Origin: Tilletiaria anomala UBC 951
Taxonomy: Eukaryota > Basidiomycota > Exobasidiomycetes > Georgefischeriales > Tilletiariaceae
Length of the DNA: 64,000 bases
Assembly: GCF_000711695.1 (NCBI RefSeq)
Contig: NW_013546977.1
Span: forward strand, 1 to 64,000
Direction of reading: 5' to 3'
Of this stretch, positions 1 through 12,300 are shown piece by piece (positions within the stretch are counted from its first letter, which is position 1; the number at the start of each line of letters is the position of its first letter). A program made the translations under genes and the position numbers. Under the pieces are notes generated by a model. The model made no database searches. It worked only from the letters and a program-made list of their open reading frames with translations, and was not told where the DNA came from.

Positions 1-140
1 CAACCCTCCCCCCGAAGGAAAAATACATTCAGAATCGACTTCGACATGACCCCCACTAGCCCCAAACCGCTCAGCCAACCACGACTGCTGCTGAGCACCA
101 CCATTGCGCTTCTAATGAGATGCACTTCAACTGGAACGTT

Positions 141-488
141 CTACCACCCACCTGGGGGCACCAGGAGCATAACCTGCGACCCTGTTCTTTGCCCGCACGC
201 CTGCCGACGCTGTCCCCCCTCGTTCCGCATCCCGCGAATGCTCTCGCGCTGCTGCGAAGCGCAAACCTGTTCCGCGATGATGCCCTGGACCAGTGCGCAG
301 CACAGCAGCATCGCAGGCATGTCCATTTCGATCGGCAGCAGCAGCTCGTGCCCTTCCCCGTCGGGGTAAAGGTCACGAAAGCAAGCTGGCGGGTGAGGCC
401 ACTGGGACAGAATCAGCTCGGCGCGGAGGGTCCATTCTTCATTTCCAAGCAGTTGCACGACGTAGGGTACGCTCTGTCCGATGGGCAC
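141..488 (-). CDS. Orphan coding-like ORF, possibly part of a gene running off the left edge
   Basis: I do not recognise this protein. The minus-strand frame is open for about 115 codons, and its composition looks coding: GC-rich third positions and a plausible globular stretch (QLLGNEEWTLRAELILSQWP, followed by a Leu/Met-rich helix-like segment). There is no convincing ATG at its 5' side, so an upstream exon between about 490 and 1000 is likely. A GT-AG intron near 150 would carry the gene on toward the window edge. It would then share a divergent promoter region with Med7. The boundaries given are those of the open frame only. It could also be a pseudogene fragment. Confidence 0.35.
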   Translation of the reverse strand: MPIGQSVPYVVQLLGNEEWTLRAELILSQWPHPPACFRDLYPDGEGHELLLPIEMDMPAMLLCCALVQGIIAEQVCASQQRESIRGMRNEGGQRRQACGQRTGSQVMLLVPPGGW

Positions 489-1080
489 GGGGCTATTCTC
501 TCTGACTATACACGCCTGCTGGCTACGCCCTGTTACCTAGCAAAGTCCCGATGTGGGGTTGTTCTTGTTGTGAAGGACGGACTGGAATATGTGACGATGC
601 ATTCAGCCCCGCCGCGGCATGGACCCTGCCATCGACACACCCACCAGCGTATCACCTCTTATCAGTCATGCTCGAGTATGCTATGTGCACATGTATGGTG
701 CTCAGACTTGTATGAATCTAGCCATTAACCCTGCCTTCATAGAGTGCCTCTGTAGAGTGCCGCTGCACCTCTGGGATTGGTCCCAGTGAGCGCAGGCGGT
801 TGCAACAATCGCATCAGATCAATGGAAGTCAGGAAGAGGCGTCAGGCAGCCATTCTTTCGGTGCAACCCGGCTGTACTGTACTGCCATATCCAACCAACC
901 ACACACAATCACAACGCATCCAAATGTCTAGCACGGAGAGCAAGCTACCATATACGCTGCGCAATAGCGGGCCTGATCATCATATCGCCGCGACCCGTCT
1001 GTACTCAGCGGTCGGTGCAGCGCAGGGAAGATCGCAGAACATAGGGCACGATTAAGTATCCCTTCCAGTTGAGCCCAACA

Positions 1081-2375
1081 ATGGCAGACGATGCAACACG
1101 AGAAGCAGGCGCGGTTTGGGCCCCATTCGCCGACACGCTTTACCCTCCTCCGCCGTCGATCTACACCAAGTATACGCGACGCAACCTAGCTCTGCTGCAG
1201 GATCTACGCGAGAAAATCGCGAAGGACCTGCGCAGCAGCCAACTTTCATCAGCGGATGAAGTGTCGGCGGCAAGCGCAAGGGATGTGTGGCTACGTCTCG
1301 ACCCGCCCGCGAGGATAAAGAGGCAGAATGCCTTGCTGAAGAGCGCAAAGCACAAGTCGAAAAAACCCAGTGGCGAAGATGGCGATGAGAAAATGACTTT
1401 TACCGCAGATTCAACGCAAAATTTAGAAGCAAGAACCGATGAGGAACAAGGGCAAGCATCAACCGCTGCCGCCTACGACGATGATGGTGATGGTGTGGAT
1501 GATGATGAAGATCCGCTGCCGGATTTTGATTTGCAACTTGAGCTGCAACCCCCGCGATTGGACTGGATCGAGGAGGAAGGCGATTACTTCTGCTTTTCGG
1601 AGCGCTGGCCGGTGAGAATTCTAACCAATGCTTTGCATCGGAAGAGCGAGCCCAGCGCGCTAATGTTGTATCACATCTTTCTCTGCGCCCACGCACGATT
1701 TCTATCCAGATACACGAGCGACTGCTACCACTGTCGGCGCACCCGGGAATGATCCAGTTATATCCCGAAGGCAGCATAGGTGAGAGAGCACCGGAGCGAG
1801 CATGTCTGCATGCATCAATCGTTCCGATGCACGCCAGAACTGATCATATTCCTGCAATTGCTGTTTCCGTGTATCCTCAACTCAGACCGCAAAGCCACTC
1901 TGCATACCCTCCTACGCACCCTCCTTGCCACTTACTTCAAACTCATCACCATACTACAATCACCCCCTCGAGACTATCTCGCATCCGTGCCAGACCCACA
2001 TGCGCCGCCGTCGCAAATTTGGAAATCCGAAATGTTGGACCTGAGCGCTTTCATCCGGACGACGACGATCAACATGCAACATCTGCTGAACGAGATGCGC
2101 CCGGCACAAGCCGTAGAGGGCCTGCGCGAGCTCATGAAGGAACAGCTGGAGAGGCGCAGGCAGGAGACGAGTGCAATACGCAGGTGTGTGTCCGAGCTCA
2201 CGCCTTCGAGACTTGCTGAGCTGCAAGGCACAATGCAGAAGGAAAAAGGTATTCTGACTTCTGCATTCTTTCGCCGTACAGCAAATGCACAGAGGTTCAC
2301 GCCAATATCGCAGCGATGCGCGTGGCTCTCTCATCTGAGGAGCCAGTCGCGACTGGCGCCATCACGTCGAAATAG
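1081..2375 (+). CDS. MED7: Mediator complex subunit 7 (Med7)
   Basis: Med7 is a subunit of the Mediator middle module, which links gene-specific activators to RNA polymerase II in the nucleus. The model has four exons: 1081-1611, 1710-1779, 1886-2248 and 2293-2375, giving 348 aa. Family marks seen are the N-terminal PPPPSIYTKYTRRNL, the LQPPRLDWIEEEGDYFCF block before the first intron, and the C-terminal NMQHLLNEMRPAQAVEGL helix with a charged coiled coil. Residues 120-165 are an acidic, low-complexity insert before the PPRLDW block. The start is the ATG at 1081 in a good context (caacaATGG). The last intron (44 nt) is my choice because it yields a coiled-coil-like tail. Reading through it instead would extend the frame to about 2550. 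The gene converges on the DUF218 gene 240 bp away. Confidence 0.88.
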
Positions 2376-2614
2376 GACAAAACTAGGCGCATTTGGACGG
2401 GGAGTTGCCCTAGGCAGAAGGCTCTTTGCGCAAAATATTAGAAATACAATGTGGTGGGTGGGTGTGCTTGCAATGGTGCAAAGGAAAGAAGCGTCGCCTT
2501 TGTGTGCTGGCGATCTCGGCGAAGGATGTCTCACTTTCCGTGGTACGTAACGGGTGCCAGTCGGCGCTTGAGCCGGCGCCCAGCGGACTGGCGAACTGAG
2601 ACAGGGCCATCTAT

Positions 2615-4308
2615 TCAATCGCGCTCCCGTTCGAACTGCAGCCATCGGATGTCCGGTAGCCAGCCCCCTCCACGTGTATAGCTGGGATGCTTGGTGCGCA
2701 TCGCCATTAAGGCATCGTCCGTCACGCGTGGGTCCCACGGCAGGCTCTTGGGGTACGTGCCTTGCAGGCCCACTCCATCGGGTGGGCACCAGTTCAACAG
2801 CCCCGCGATCTCCGGAGCGGAGGAGAAGTAAGGGTGGAAGCGCCTCGCGGGGTTTCGCGATTTTCGCTTAGCCTTTGACATGCGATGCCGTAACATGATG
2901 CGAGAGAGCGTGAGCGCAATGTGACTTTGTTGCTCCAAATCAGACCATTGACTCACGAGCAGCTCCCCATGGCACCCATACATGTCTCTTTCAAAGAGTT
3001 TATACCCGTCTTGCTGCTGTAGAGTAGTCCGGGAGTCAACACATCTTGTGCATCAGAAAGCCCTCGGTTCGAACGCACCTCATGCTTGTACTTTTCGATT
3101 TTGTCCCCCTCGTCGTCGATGCCAATGTAAGCAAAGCGCTTGTGGCCTAGGACATATGACCTCGAGGGCCATCGTATTGCCTTAGCATGCAGATTTTCAA
3201 ATCGCTCCTTCTTCATACCGAACCCAACGACGGTGATGCGCTCGGGGAAAGCGCCAGTATACTCGCGGAAGCGCGCGACGGAGAAAAGCAGGTTCTCGTA
3301 GCTGTCCAGCGCGAACGTCTCGGTAGTCATGCGTATCTGCTCCAGGCCGGGCGCAGCGGCGATGGCTTCGTTCTGGATAGCGCCGGACCCGATGGCATTC
3401 ACATCGATGTGCCCTGCACCGTCCTTGTCATCGTCAAAGAAGGACTTGACGATCGCCTCATGATCACCGATCGTCTTGAGTGTGAAACTTGACCCCGGGA
3501 GTACCGGGAGGTCCATGCCGGAGGAGAGCGCCAGCGAGAAATATGACTCGGCTTCGGTTTGGAGCGATTGCGAGCGAGTCTGGCCACTGGGTACAAGAAG
3601 ATGGAGGAATACCGGGATGGGATCGATCGCTCTTTCGGGCGGCACCGCTCGCAGAGGGGAGCCGCAGCAGACATTGGACTCACCCGCTGAAGACGAGCAG
3701 AGCCCGTTTGTCCTTGTTTGCAATCTGGATCCCCCTCTCGATGTGCTTCCAAAATGTCTTAACCGATCCTCCTCGCTGGTACTGTTCCAAGACCCAGTTG
3801 TCGTCGCTCATCCTCCCGGCAAAATTGGTGCCAGCTGTGTGAAGTGAGAGCGTGGAGTCCTCATGTCAGCATCACGTCTGCTCTGTCCACTCGGGACAAA
3901 AATCAGGCTGGACGCACCCCATATTGCGTGCCCGACGACGAGGACCAGGTGGTTGAGCTTGTCTGTGCCCTTGATGGGCTCCGGCAGGGTGATTTGAAGC
4001 GCCTTGGGTGTGCTGCTGAAGAAAGTGTCCCAGCGGGCAGGTGTGCGGCCCAGCGGGTCGCTCGAGAAAGCCCAGTGCTTAATGTTGAGCACGACACTGA
4101 GCGATGTGAGCGCCATCAGCAGCAGGATCCCCAGATTGGTCACGCGCGAGCGCTGCGCCAGGCGTTGACGCCATGGCAGCGCCGACGCGCTGCCCAGTAG
4201 AGTGATGCCAGGGGCAGAGGATGCGTTGGCTGAGCCGTGAGCGCTGCGCACCAGGCTTGTTTTGCGCGCTGCTTTGGAGAGAAAGCTAGATGAGCTCGCT
4301 TTTGACAT
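2615..4308 (-). CDS. DUF218 (YdcF/SanA-like) single-pass membrane protein
   Basis: The model has five exons (3876-4308, 3684-3834, 3079-3586, 2957-3016, 2615-2872) and encodes 469 aa. A basic, Ser-rich N-terminus precedes one membrane helix at about residues 57-74 (LGILLLMALTSLSVVL), so it is probably a type II membrane protein. The DUF218 core follows: VVGHAIW, then LLVFSGGQTRSQ, then SYENLLFSVARF and ITVVGFGMKKERF. The C-terminal blocks DMYGC and RNPARRFHPY close the fold. Bacterial DUF218 relatives act at the envelope; the fungal branch has no established reaction that I know of. All junctions keep frame, including a 60-nt exon 4 and a 41-nt first intron. The ATG at 4308 is the first in frame. 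Confidence 0.85.
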
Positions 4309-5362
4309 GATTGTCGGCTGCGGCCGCTCCGAACCATGCGTCGGTGTGTTTAGAGGGCCAAGTGGTCGCAAGTAGCGGTTCGACCTGTTGCAGGCGTGAG
4401 GCTGCTTCGAGGCGCTAAGCGAAGCCCTGCTGTTCGCTCGTCGCTCTCGATGCCCTTATTCCCCGCTTTGTACAGGTGAGCAGGTTGGGTGAGCGATGGA
4501 TGCGAGTGGAAAGGGTGGTAACGAGCAAAAGCGCAGTTTCATCTCCAGTCAAACCTTTCAAAAAACCCATCTGGCTCTTCTTGGCGGCTCTGGGAGGACT
4601 GGATGTACCCTTTAACTAGCTTGCTGCGTGTAACCTCATCGCAACACGAACAAACACAGGGAGACAGAGAGCGATATGAAGCACGCCAAAAGGCGGGAGG
4701 AGAAGGTAGACAGATACAAAGTGTCGCTTTATATATTCTGCTGTGATACTACGGTTTGAACCAATCTTGTTTATTACACACGCTCTCGCTTGTTGTTCTT
4801 CTTCGCATACACCCGCTCTGACCATCAGCGGAGCGGTCGGCGTCGTCGCTCGATCAAACAGTTGAAAGGAGGCCTCTAAGAAAGGAGACAGCACGCGAGA
4901 CGTGCTACGCATCACGCCCGCAGCCGCGGTCTTCTGAGGCCTGCAGAACGCAAACGCAAGCATGCAAAGACACCGGAGTCCGGAGGGAGGGGGAGGGAAA
5001 AGGGGAGAGGAAATATAGCAGCGGTGGCGGCGGTGGTAGTCTTGGTCGCAACAACGGCAGTGGCCCGGCGGCGCGTCCAGCAGAGAGCCGCAGGAGGAGG
5101 ACGCGGGCAGAGTAGAGCACTTGGGCCGACGTCTGGCTCGCCATGTCTCATCGGAGGCAGTGTCCAGCATCCTGCCTGGCGGCGCTTTCGCATCAGGTCA
5201 TGGTGCTAAAGTACTTGATGACTGGCTCTGCTTGGAAAACTTCCGGGAGCGCGCTGCATGCAGACAGGCAGGCAGGTCACACAAAAGTATGACAAGGTCA
5301 GTCACCGCGCGTCGTCTCGACCCCAGTGTGCGCATTTGCCTCGCGTCGCCTCACGCCGCAAC
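4309..5362. other. Intergenic: DUF218 promoter and Kes1 3' region
   Basis: Both flanking genes are on the minus strand, so this interval holds the upstream region of the DUF218 gene and the 3' untranslated region of the oxysterol-binding protein gene. A GGT/GGC-rich patch lies near 5020-5060. Long frames (for example 4616-5170, minus) have no recognisable domain and I see no gene here. Confidence 0.6.
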
Positions 5363-6810
5363 TCACTCGACTTGAGGGTAGAACTTGTCGTCCTTCTGCA
5401 CAAAGAACCTCGGCTTGTACGTCTCCCCATTCTCCTCGCGCTCCTTGTTGGCCTTGCGTTGCCGCTCCTCGATGGTGGTCTTGTGCTCAGTGGCCTTGTC
5501 GAGGTTCTTTTCCTTGATGCCCTCGGTCACCTTGCTCCACAGGCGCCTGCTCTCGTTCTCCTCCTGTTCCGCCTCGGGCCGGACGATCTTGTCGGCGATG
5601 CTCTCGCCCTTGACGTCGAACAGGACGTCTGTGTCGCCCGTGGCGATGTGCTTGTAGTCCAGCTGGTCCGACCACTTGCCGCTGAGCTCGCCGACGGCCT
5701 TGCCCTTGTGTGTGACCTTGCCGCCGATGGCGTTGTATGTGCCAGAAAAGTAACCCTTGGTCTTGAACTCAATGTCGCACGCCATGCCCGTCGTCGGGTT
5801 CTCCACCTTGCTGTGGTCGCCCAGCTCGAGGACCATCTTGCCGAAGAGGATACCCCGGGCGTAAATGTTCGGCATTCCGATCACGTACTCATTGTCCTCT
5901 GGTCTGTCTAGCAGCGCAATCCGGCTCTCGCCCTGCATGATTGTCGCGGCGGAATTGCCGAGGAACCTGGACTTCGGCTTGAGCTCGCCGTATACCAGCA
6001 TGTTGTTCTCCGGTGAGCAGTAGAAGTAGGCGCTAATTGGTGGGTGGTGGGATACTGGGCGTTCCGATCGGAAGGGGCGACAAGAGCGTCAGCGCATGTC
6101 CGCAAACTGAAGGAACGGCATTCCGGCAGCCGCCACTACTCACCCTGTTCTGCAATATAGTACCCTTTCGATCCATCCGCATAGCTGTACGAGCAGTGGA
6201 ACCACTCGCCAAGGACTGGATTGTATCTGCACAGGCAAATGTCGAGAAGAGAGAGAGAGAGGAGAAGGGGGGGGGGTTCAGCCCATCGCAAGTCCGATCA
6301 ACACTACCAGGCTCCAAGCAGTCCACACCCACGGCTTCTTGACACCCTTGGGCTTGATATGCCACCCGGACAGGTAGTACTTTGTGATCTGCACAAACCG
6401 CTTCTCTGGGTCCTCGATCTTACCGACTCCAAAGATCAAGTCTGCGTGACTCATAAAATCCTGCGCACGCGGAGCGAAGCGTGTGCAGGCCAGACGAGAC
6501 CAACGGGCAGAGTAGTAAGGTTCAGCAACGACGCGTCGAGGGCCAAGCGGTAGCGAAGCAGGAGGGAGGCTGGGAAACGCACAGTGATCCGTTCGAGCAT
6601 GCTCCTCGGCTCGAGCACAAAGGTGGGCAGTGTAACTTTGTGCAGGTCCATCCCGATGCGCAGCTGGCTGATCAGACTTAGAAGGATGTTCCCGCTTTCC
6701 TCATCGAGCTCCTCGGTATCGTCGGCATTGGCGCCTTCTGGCGCCCGGTCCTCCTTGCCAGGCTTGACGGCGGCGCCTAGTGCTCCAGAGACGGAATCGA
6801 GGAGACCCAT
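5363..6810 (-). CDS. KES1: Oxysterol-binding protein homolog, Kes1/Osh4 type, with apparent frameshift
   Basis: Proteins of this family exchange sterol and PI4P between membranes at Golgi and ER contacts. Exons are about 6583-6810, 6333-6461, 6144-6226 and 5363-6054, giving some 375 aa made of the lipid-binding ORD alone, with no PH or ankyrin domain. Key marks are a KKPYNPVLGEWF junction, the hallmark EQVSHHPPISA (split by the third intron), GNSAATIM, YARGILFGKMVLELGD and GYFSGTYNAIGG. The C-terminus runs KPRFFVQKDDKFYP. One thing is odd: in exon 2 the start (DFMSHADLIFG) and the rest (KIEDPEKRFVQITKYYLSG) are both family-like but lie in different frames. The break sits at a three-base A run (T on the plus strand, 6420-6422). 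An assembly error is the simplest explanation. The rest of the gene looks intact. Confidence 0.88.
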
Positions 6811-9357
6811 GGTTGCGTTGTGTTGCTATGTATGTGGTTGCAGACGGAGCGATTCGCGGGGCCCTGCCGTGTATGCGTGCGTCGAATGTACGTGCCGCCT
6901 CAGTGGCCAGTGGCAATCCCTTTTTTTCTCTTTCCCTCTGGATCGGCTGTGCTGCATCAGGCAGAAGCGAACCGAGAGATATGAACGGTCCGACGGAGAA
7001 GAGATGTATAACATGAGGGGCAAGGGCGCGAGGGCGAGTGCGAAAGCGAAAGAAAGACCGTCAGCGTGGGTTCCAGTACCAATACCGAATCGAAAAGAGT
7101 CTTTCCATCGCCAGTAATCGATGACCAGCTTCTTCAGGAAAAACAGACTCGCGCTATCTACGCCAGGATCAAGGTTGCGACACCCGATTCCACCACGAGA
7201 CTCGTACTCATTCCGGCCCTTGGCCAAGCTGGCATTGCGCATACTTTCCGCCCTTTTTGCAAACCCTGTGGGAATGTGAGCCTTACGTGGCGCATTCGTA
7301 TTTCGTGCGCGGAGGGGACGTGAAATGGCCCCCCTCCTTCTCCTCCTGTGACCAGTCCAGCATAGCCCCTCCATCCCGTGCACGCCCAACAGACGCGCTT
7401 GACTGGTCGTTGGCGCTTGTCGGCCGGTGCACTCACCAGATGGCAGATAGAGACGGGTGACCAACCAACCCCTCTCGGCAGATGTGGGGTGGGGGGTGGA
7501 GTGAGAGAGAGAGAGAGGAGCGCGGCTTGTCACGATGCTGTGTATGCGGTGATGCTTTCCCGTGTACCAGCAATCTGCAGGCGATGGCTCGAGGTGTGAA
7601 CGGGGTAGTATACATGGAATAGGTGGGACAGGAGGGAGAGAGAGGGCTGTCCGCCCACCCACACGCAGAACACTACTATGCGATCGGAACTGCAGTCTAT
7701 CTGTCTGTCACATGGCTCCACACTGGGGCGGTTAGACTGTGACCCGGCGATGCCGATGACCAAGCAGCACGCCCCTGGAGAGACACCCACCCATACCGTC
7801 GGGGCCGCGCGCTGCTAAAAATAATAATAATAAAGATCTTGTGTTAGCACCTGCGGCATACCCTACATAAAGCTCGCTCGCAGCAGCAAACGAGAGATGG
7901 GCGTGAACGAGAACGAGATGCGCGCCTGGCCTTTGCCAGCGCCTGCAATCGAGGCGCAGTCTCTGCAAGCTGTTGCTGGAGGACTGAGGGGGAGGGTTGG
8001 GATCCTCGAGAAGACTTGGTCTGGTGTGGGAGTGAGGTGCGCATCAGCGATGTTCTCTGTTCTACGGTGCGTAGCGCCGGCGGCCGTCTGCGGGTGTGTA
8101 AGAGTGTGAGACAGATGACGTGCCCGCCGCCGCGTCCCAGTTGAACCAGCCTGTGGCCGCTGGCCAGACAGGCGGCCCGGCGTAGTGAGAGATACTGCTC
8201 ATCGCGCACCAGAAAGAGACCCGAACATTAAATCCATCGTCATCATCTCCACATTCGCCCAGGCAGCCAAATATCTGTGCAGTACACACACACACACACA
8301 GAGCAACGATGGCGAGCAATATGGATACACGCAACAAATGGTGTTGCGTGGGGTCTGCAAAGGTCGGGGATCGGGTCCGTTCATGCTTGGATAGAGTACA
8401 ATGAAAGTGGAGAGAGTCGAGTCGGAGGCTGAGAGTGGGGAAAGGAAACAAGAGGAAGGCGAGGGGGGGTCGAGAGAAAAATGGGACGCGGGGTAAGGGA
8501 AAAATGGACTAGCTCCCCAAAGGCGCCTGCTTGCAAGACCAGGGCGGGCGGGTGCTTGGAAAAGATTCTTTGTGTTCACGACGCACACTCGCGAATGCGT
8601 CGTCATCGGAGAGTGAACGGCGTGGGGCGGCTGCCTATCAGGTCGTCCAGTGATATCTTGCGAGCGGGCGGCGCATGGCCTGTATGTCGCTCGCTCCGGC
8701 CCAGTCGGACAAGAGAAAAAGAGAGAGAAATGGAACATGTTGACGACGGGCGGGCTGGACAGCATCATCGGGACCCGCTGTGGGTACCGCCGTCGAAATG
8801 TAGAACAAGGATGGCAAAACAGAGTGTCCATTGATTGTGCGTCTCGTCTTAGACAAAAATGTGGCGTGGTGCGTGTTCGGTCGTGGGAAGGTAGATGGCT
8901 TCCGAATTGAATGAATGTATAGCGGATATTCTTTTGTCTGTCTGCTGCTAGTAGTGTTGCCGAGGCCGAGAGGGAACGTGTATTCTACAGTCGTACGGTG
9001 TATAGAGGAAAAGATGAAGCCGGACAGGGCCCAAGGGCGAGGCGAAGCGAGCCATGCCTACGCGAAAAGGATATCGACGCCCTGAGCGTCCTAGCCACCT
9101 TGTGCCGTCCCTCGTCCTCTTGCCCGTTTGAGGGGGAAGGAATTTTGGAAAACATTGCTTGTGCGCGCATGTGGGTGCGAGGCGAGAGACAGAGGAGGAT
9201 TTGCTTGCTCTTTTAAATTATGCTTTCAAGAACTTTGAGCGGGGACCAAATCATGCATTGTAAGGGTGGGGGCGGAGATGGCGAGAGTACCTGTAGGAAG
9301 GCAAAGGGGGAAATAATCTGCTTGCTGCTCCAAAGTGTGCAGCGCCGCGCCCCGTGC
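6811..9357. other. Long intergenic region with simple repeats
   Basis: This 2.5-kb stretch contains the Kes1 promoter (right next to 6810) and the 3' side of the Bni4-like gene. It holds GA-rich tracts near 7500-7520, an ATA-type repeat near 7820-7832, a CA run at 8284-8300 and GA/AAAGAG tracts near 8700. I recognise no protein or RNA gene. A 278-codon minus-strand frame (6826-7662) has no domain and looks like chance in GC-rich DNA. Confidence 0.55.
8284..8300. repeat. CA dinucleotide microsatellite
   Basis: About eight uninterrupted AC units in noncoding DNA. Confidence 0.9.
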
Positions 9358-12300
9358 TCAGACGAAGAACTGCGTAAAGATGCGCGACGACGGCGCGACC
9401 TGCATCTCCTCCATCTTGAATGTGTTCAGCTCCTGGTAAAACATAAGAATAAATAACATAAAAGTGTCAAAGGAAAAGGAAAGGACACAGAGACATCAGC
9501 CAACATGCAGGTACTTGGGTCCGCGAAGGAAGAGAAAAATGCGAACGCACCTCCTTGATACGCTGAGCAAGCAGCGGCGTCAACCGGTTGCACGTCGCCA
9601 GCTCGCCACGGCGGTCATACACGTGCGAGGGCCACGTCGAGTGGTACACGTGGGTCTCAGCAAACGTCAGTCGCTTCCGCCGCTGCGGTGGGCCCGCGAC
9701 AGAGCGATGCTGCGCGTACGCGCCGTCCGCACCAATGTTGGACATTAGCGACAGCTGTGGCATCGATGAGTTCGGATGGTGCCCGATCGATGGGCCGCCG
9801 CTTGGCGGCGCGCCGGCGCCGATGCCAATGCCTCCGCCAAGCGTCTGGGCGCGTTGGTGTCCGCGCGTTGTTGTTGCAGTCGGGTGCAGCGGCGACGCGG
9901 GGCGCGCGACGCCGTCCATGCGGTCGACGCCCGCGGCCGTGTTGGACATCTGCGACATGAGCGGCGCGCCGGCGGACGGGCCGTTGGGTGCGTCGTACGA
10001 GTTGGCGCGCATGCGCATCCACGGCTTGCCCGTCTCGGCCGCGATGATGTCCGACGCGACGGGTTGCTTGAGAATGCCCTTGGGCGCTTTGATGCGTGAC
10101 GCGCTTGCGCGCGAACGTTCGATGCCCTCGCCCCAGTGCCGCAAGCTGTCCGTCTCCGACTCGTCTGCCGAGTCCACGGCGCCGCTGCCGCCGCCGGCGC
10201 TGCCAGGCATGTGCGGCGGCTCGAGCTCCTCCTCGTCAAACGCGGCATCGAATGCCTGTTGGTCATCAAGCGTGTATACACCAGGCGGGGGCATGCCGAC
10301 ACCTGTGGCGGCGTATTGGCCGTACGCCTGCTGCCCATGCTGGAGGTGCTGCTGCTGCGCATCGTCACGATCGTGCAGGTCGTCGGTAATGGGCGTCGTC
10401 TCGAGGCCGGTGAGTTCCTGCGTGTCGCTCGAGCTGCCCATGCCGATCTTCTTGCGCCAGCCGCCGGCGCGCTTGCTTTTGAGCCTGGCCTTCTCTTTCT
10501 CGATCATCTTTTGCCGGTCGCCCTGCATGTCGTCCGTAGTCTTTGTCTTCGCCTTGGTCGTGGCGCTGCTGAACGCGGCGGACGCTTCGGTGTCGCGTTG
10601 GCGCTGCGCCTGCGCGGCCGCCTCGGCGCGTGCCTCGGCCTCTTGCATCTGGCGCACATAGTACGCGGCAGGAGTCATACCGCCTTCGAGCTGCGCGGAC
10701 ACCGCGCCGCCGGCGCTGGCATCCGACTCGGCCGTGGCATGCGAGATGAACGTGCTGGCCGCGGCGCTCTTCTTGCTCTTGGACTTCTTAGACTTGCTGC
10801 CGGCAGCACCCGCGCCCGGAGAGCTATTGCCGCTGGCGCCGAGCCTGTCGTCGGCGTCGCGGTCCTTGTCCTTGTTGAATATGTTGGTGATGCCCATGAG
10901 GTTGCTCTTGCGCGCCAGCTTGCCCAGGCCGCCGACCTTGCGCAGCATCATCGACGCGCTCGAGACGGTCGACGATATTGAGAGCTTGGATGAGAGCGAG
11001 ATGTTGTCCGTTGACGAATTGAACTTGCGGTTGAACAGGCTGCGCCGCCCCTCGCCGCCGCCAGCAATGGGCGGGCGCGCGCTGCGCTTCGAGGTGATCG
11101 ATGCGCCGGACGACGCCAGGTTCGCCGGCACGTTGTCCGGAGTCCGCGGCGGTGACGAGGAGCGCGTAGACCCTGTCGAGCCGACGTGCGTGCCGGCCGG
11201 CGAGGTGGAGATCACCGGCTGCTGCTGCTGCTGCAAGACACGGCCGTGCACATGATGCACTTGCTGACGCCCGTTCGGCGCCATTTCTGCCAACACGCCA
11301 ACGCCGGCGCCGTTTGCGCTTGGACCAGGCGTTTGCGTGTTCTGTATACCCTCCAGCGTCGAGAAGGATAGCGCTCTGCGCAGCTTGCCGAATGATGGTG
11401 TCTTCTTGTGCGCATTTGCGGCGGACTCCTCCACCGGCGCTACAGCAACAACAGCGACGGACGAAAGACCTGCGCCGCCCGCTGGAGAGCTGCTGGAGTG
11501 CAGGTGGTCGGGACAAAGCGGCGAGGGCTTCTTCATCGCTGCAGCAGGCGTGGGTGTCGTGCAGCCCGACGCGGAAGCTTGACCGCTGCCACCGCCGCTG
11601 CCGGCCGAGTGCTGCGAGCCTTGCGACGAGAGCGACTCGTCGCGGCCGTGCCTGCCGTTGAGTGCCGGTGGCGGCCGCCGTTCGATGTTGAACTGCTTGA
11701 CGGGAGCGGCGGTGCCATTGGCCAACAGTGCTGACGGTGCTTTCTGCCGTTGCTGCTGCTGCCGAGAGGTATTGAGGGACGACGAGCTGGGCGACTTGTT
11801 CATCGCCGCTGCCGCTGGGCTGGTCTGGATACCGAGGGGGCTCTTCGAGTAGTTGTGTGCGTGTGCTTGACTTGCGCCTGCCCCGCGGAGCGACGATGCG
11901 GCCGCGGCCGAGTACGACGTCGGGAGTAGCGGCTCTGTTTCTGCCGATGAGGAGCCGGAGCCGAGGCTGCCTTTGCGCAGCTGGTCCAGCAGCGCATCTG
12001 AGCCGTTCGACGGTGAGCCGTTACTCGACGTTCGCGCTCTCGACGGGTGTGTCACACCTGCGCCTGCTCCTCCGACCCCGGTCCCGGCGGCGGCCAGGTC
12101 TGCGAGGTGTGGCAGTGACGGAAAAGCACCACCGCTAGCGCTGGCGCTAGCTTGAGAGCTGGACGGACCAGTGTCCGAGCCACGCGCCGTGCGGCGGTAG
12201 GGGTGATAGCCTGTTCCCTGGCTGCTGGACGCCGAGGACGAGCCGGACGAGTGTGGGTGCGAGGACGACGGCGCAGCGCCAGAGGAGGAGGACGAGGAGG

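Noticed and set aside
120-728. 202-codon plus-strand frame
   Set aside because: It is the antisense of the more coding-like minus-strand frame at 141-488.
4616-5170. 184-codon minus-strand frame
   Set aside because: No domain, overlaps simple-sequence DNA, and lies where the Kes1 3' UTR and DUF218 promoter should be.
6826-7662. 278-codon minus-strand frame just upstream of Kes1
   Set aside because: No recognisable domain, Ser/Arg/Pro-heavy composition typical of chance frames in GC-rich DNA, and it fills the Kes1 promoter.
9588-10981. Long plus-strand frames opposite the Bni4-like gene
   Set aside because: Shadows of repeat-rich minus-strand codons; no family match.
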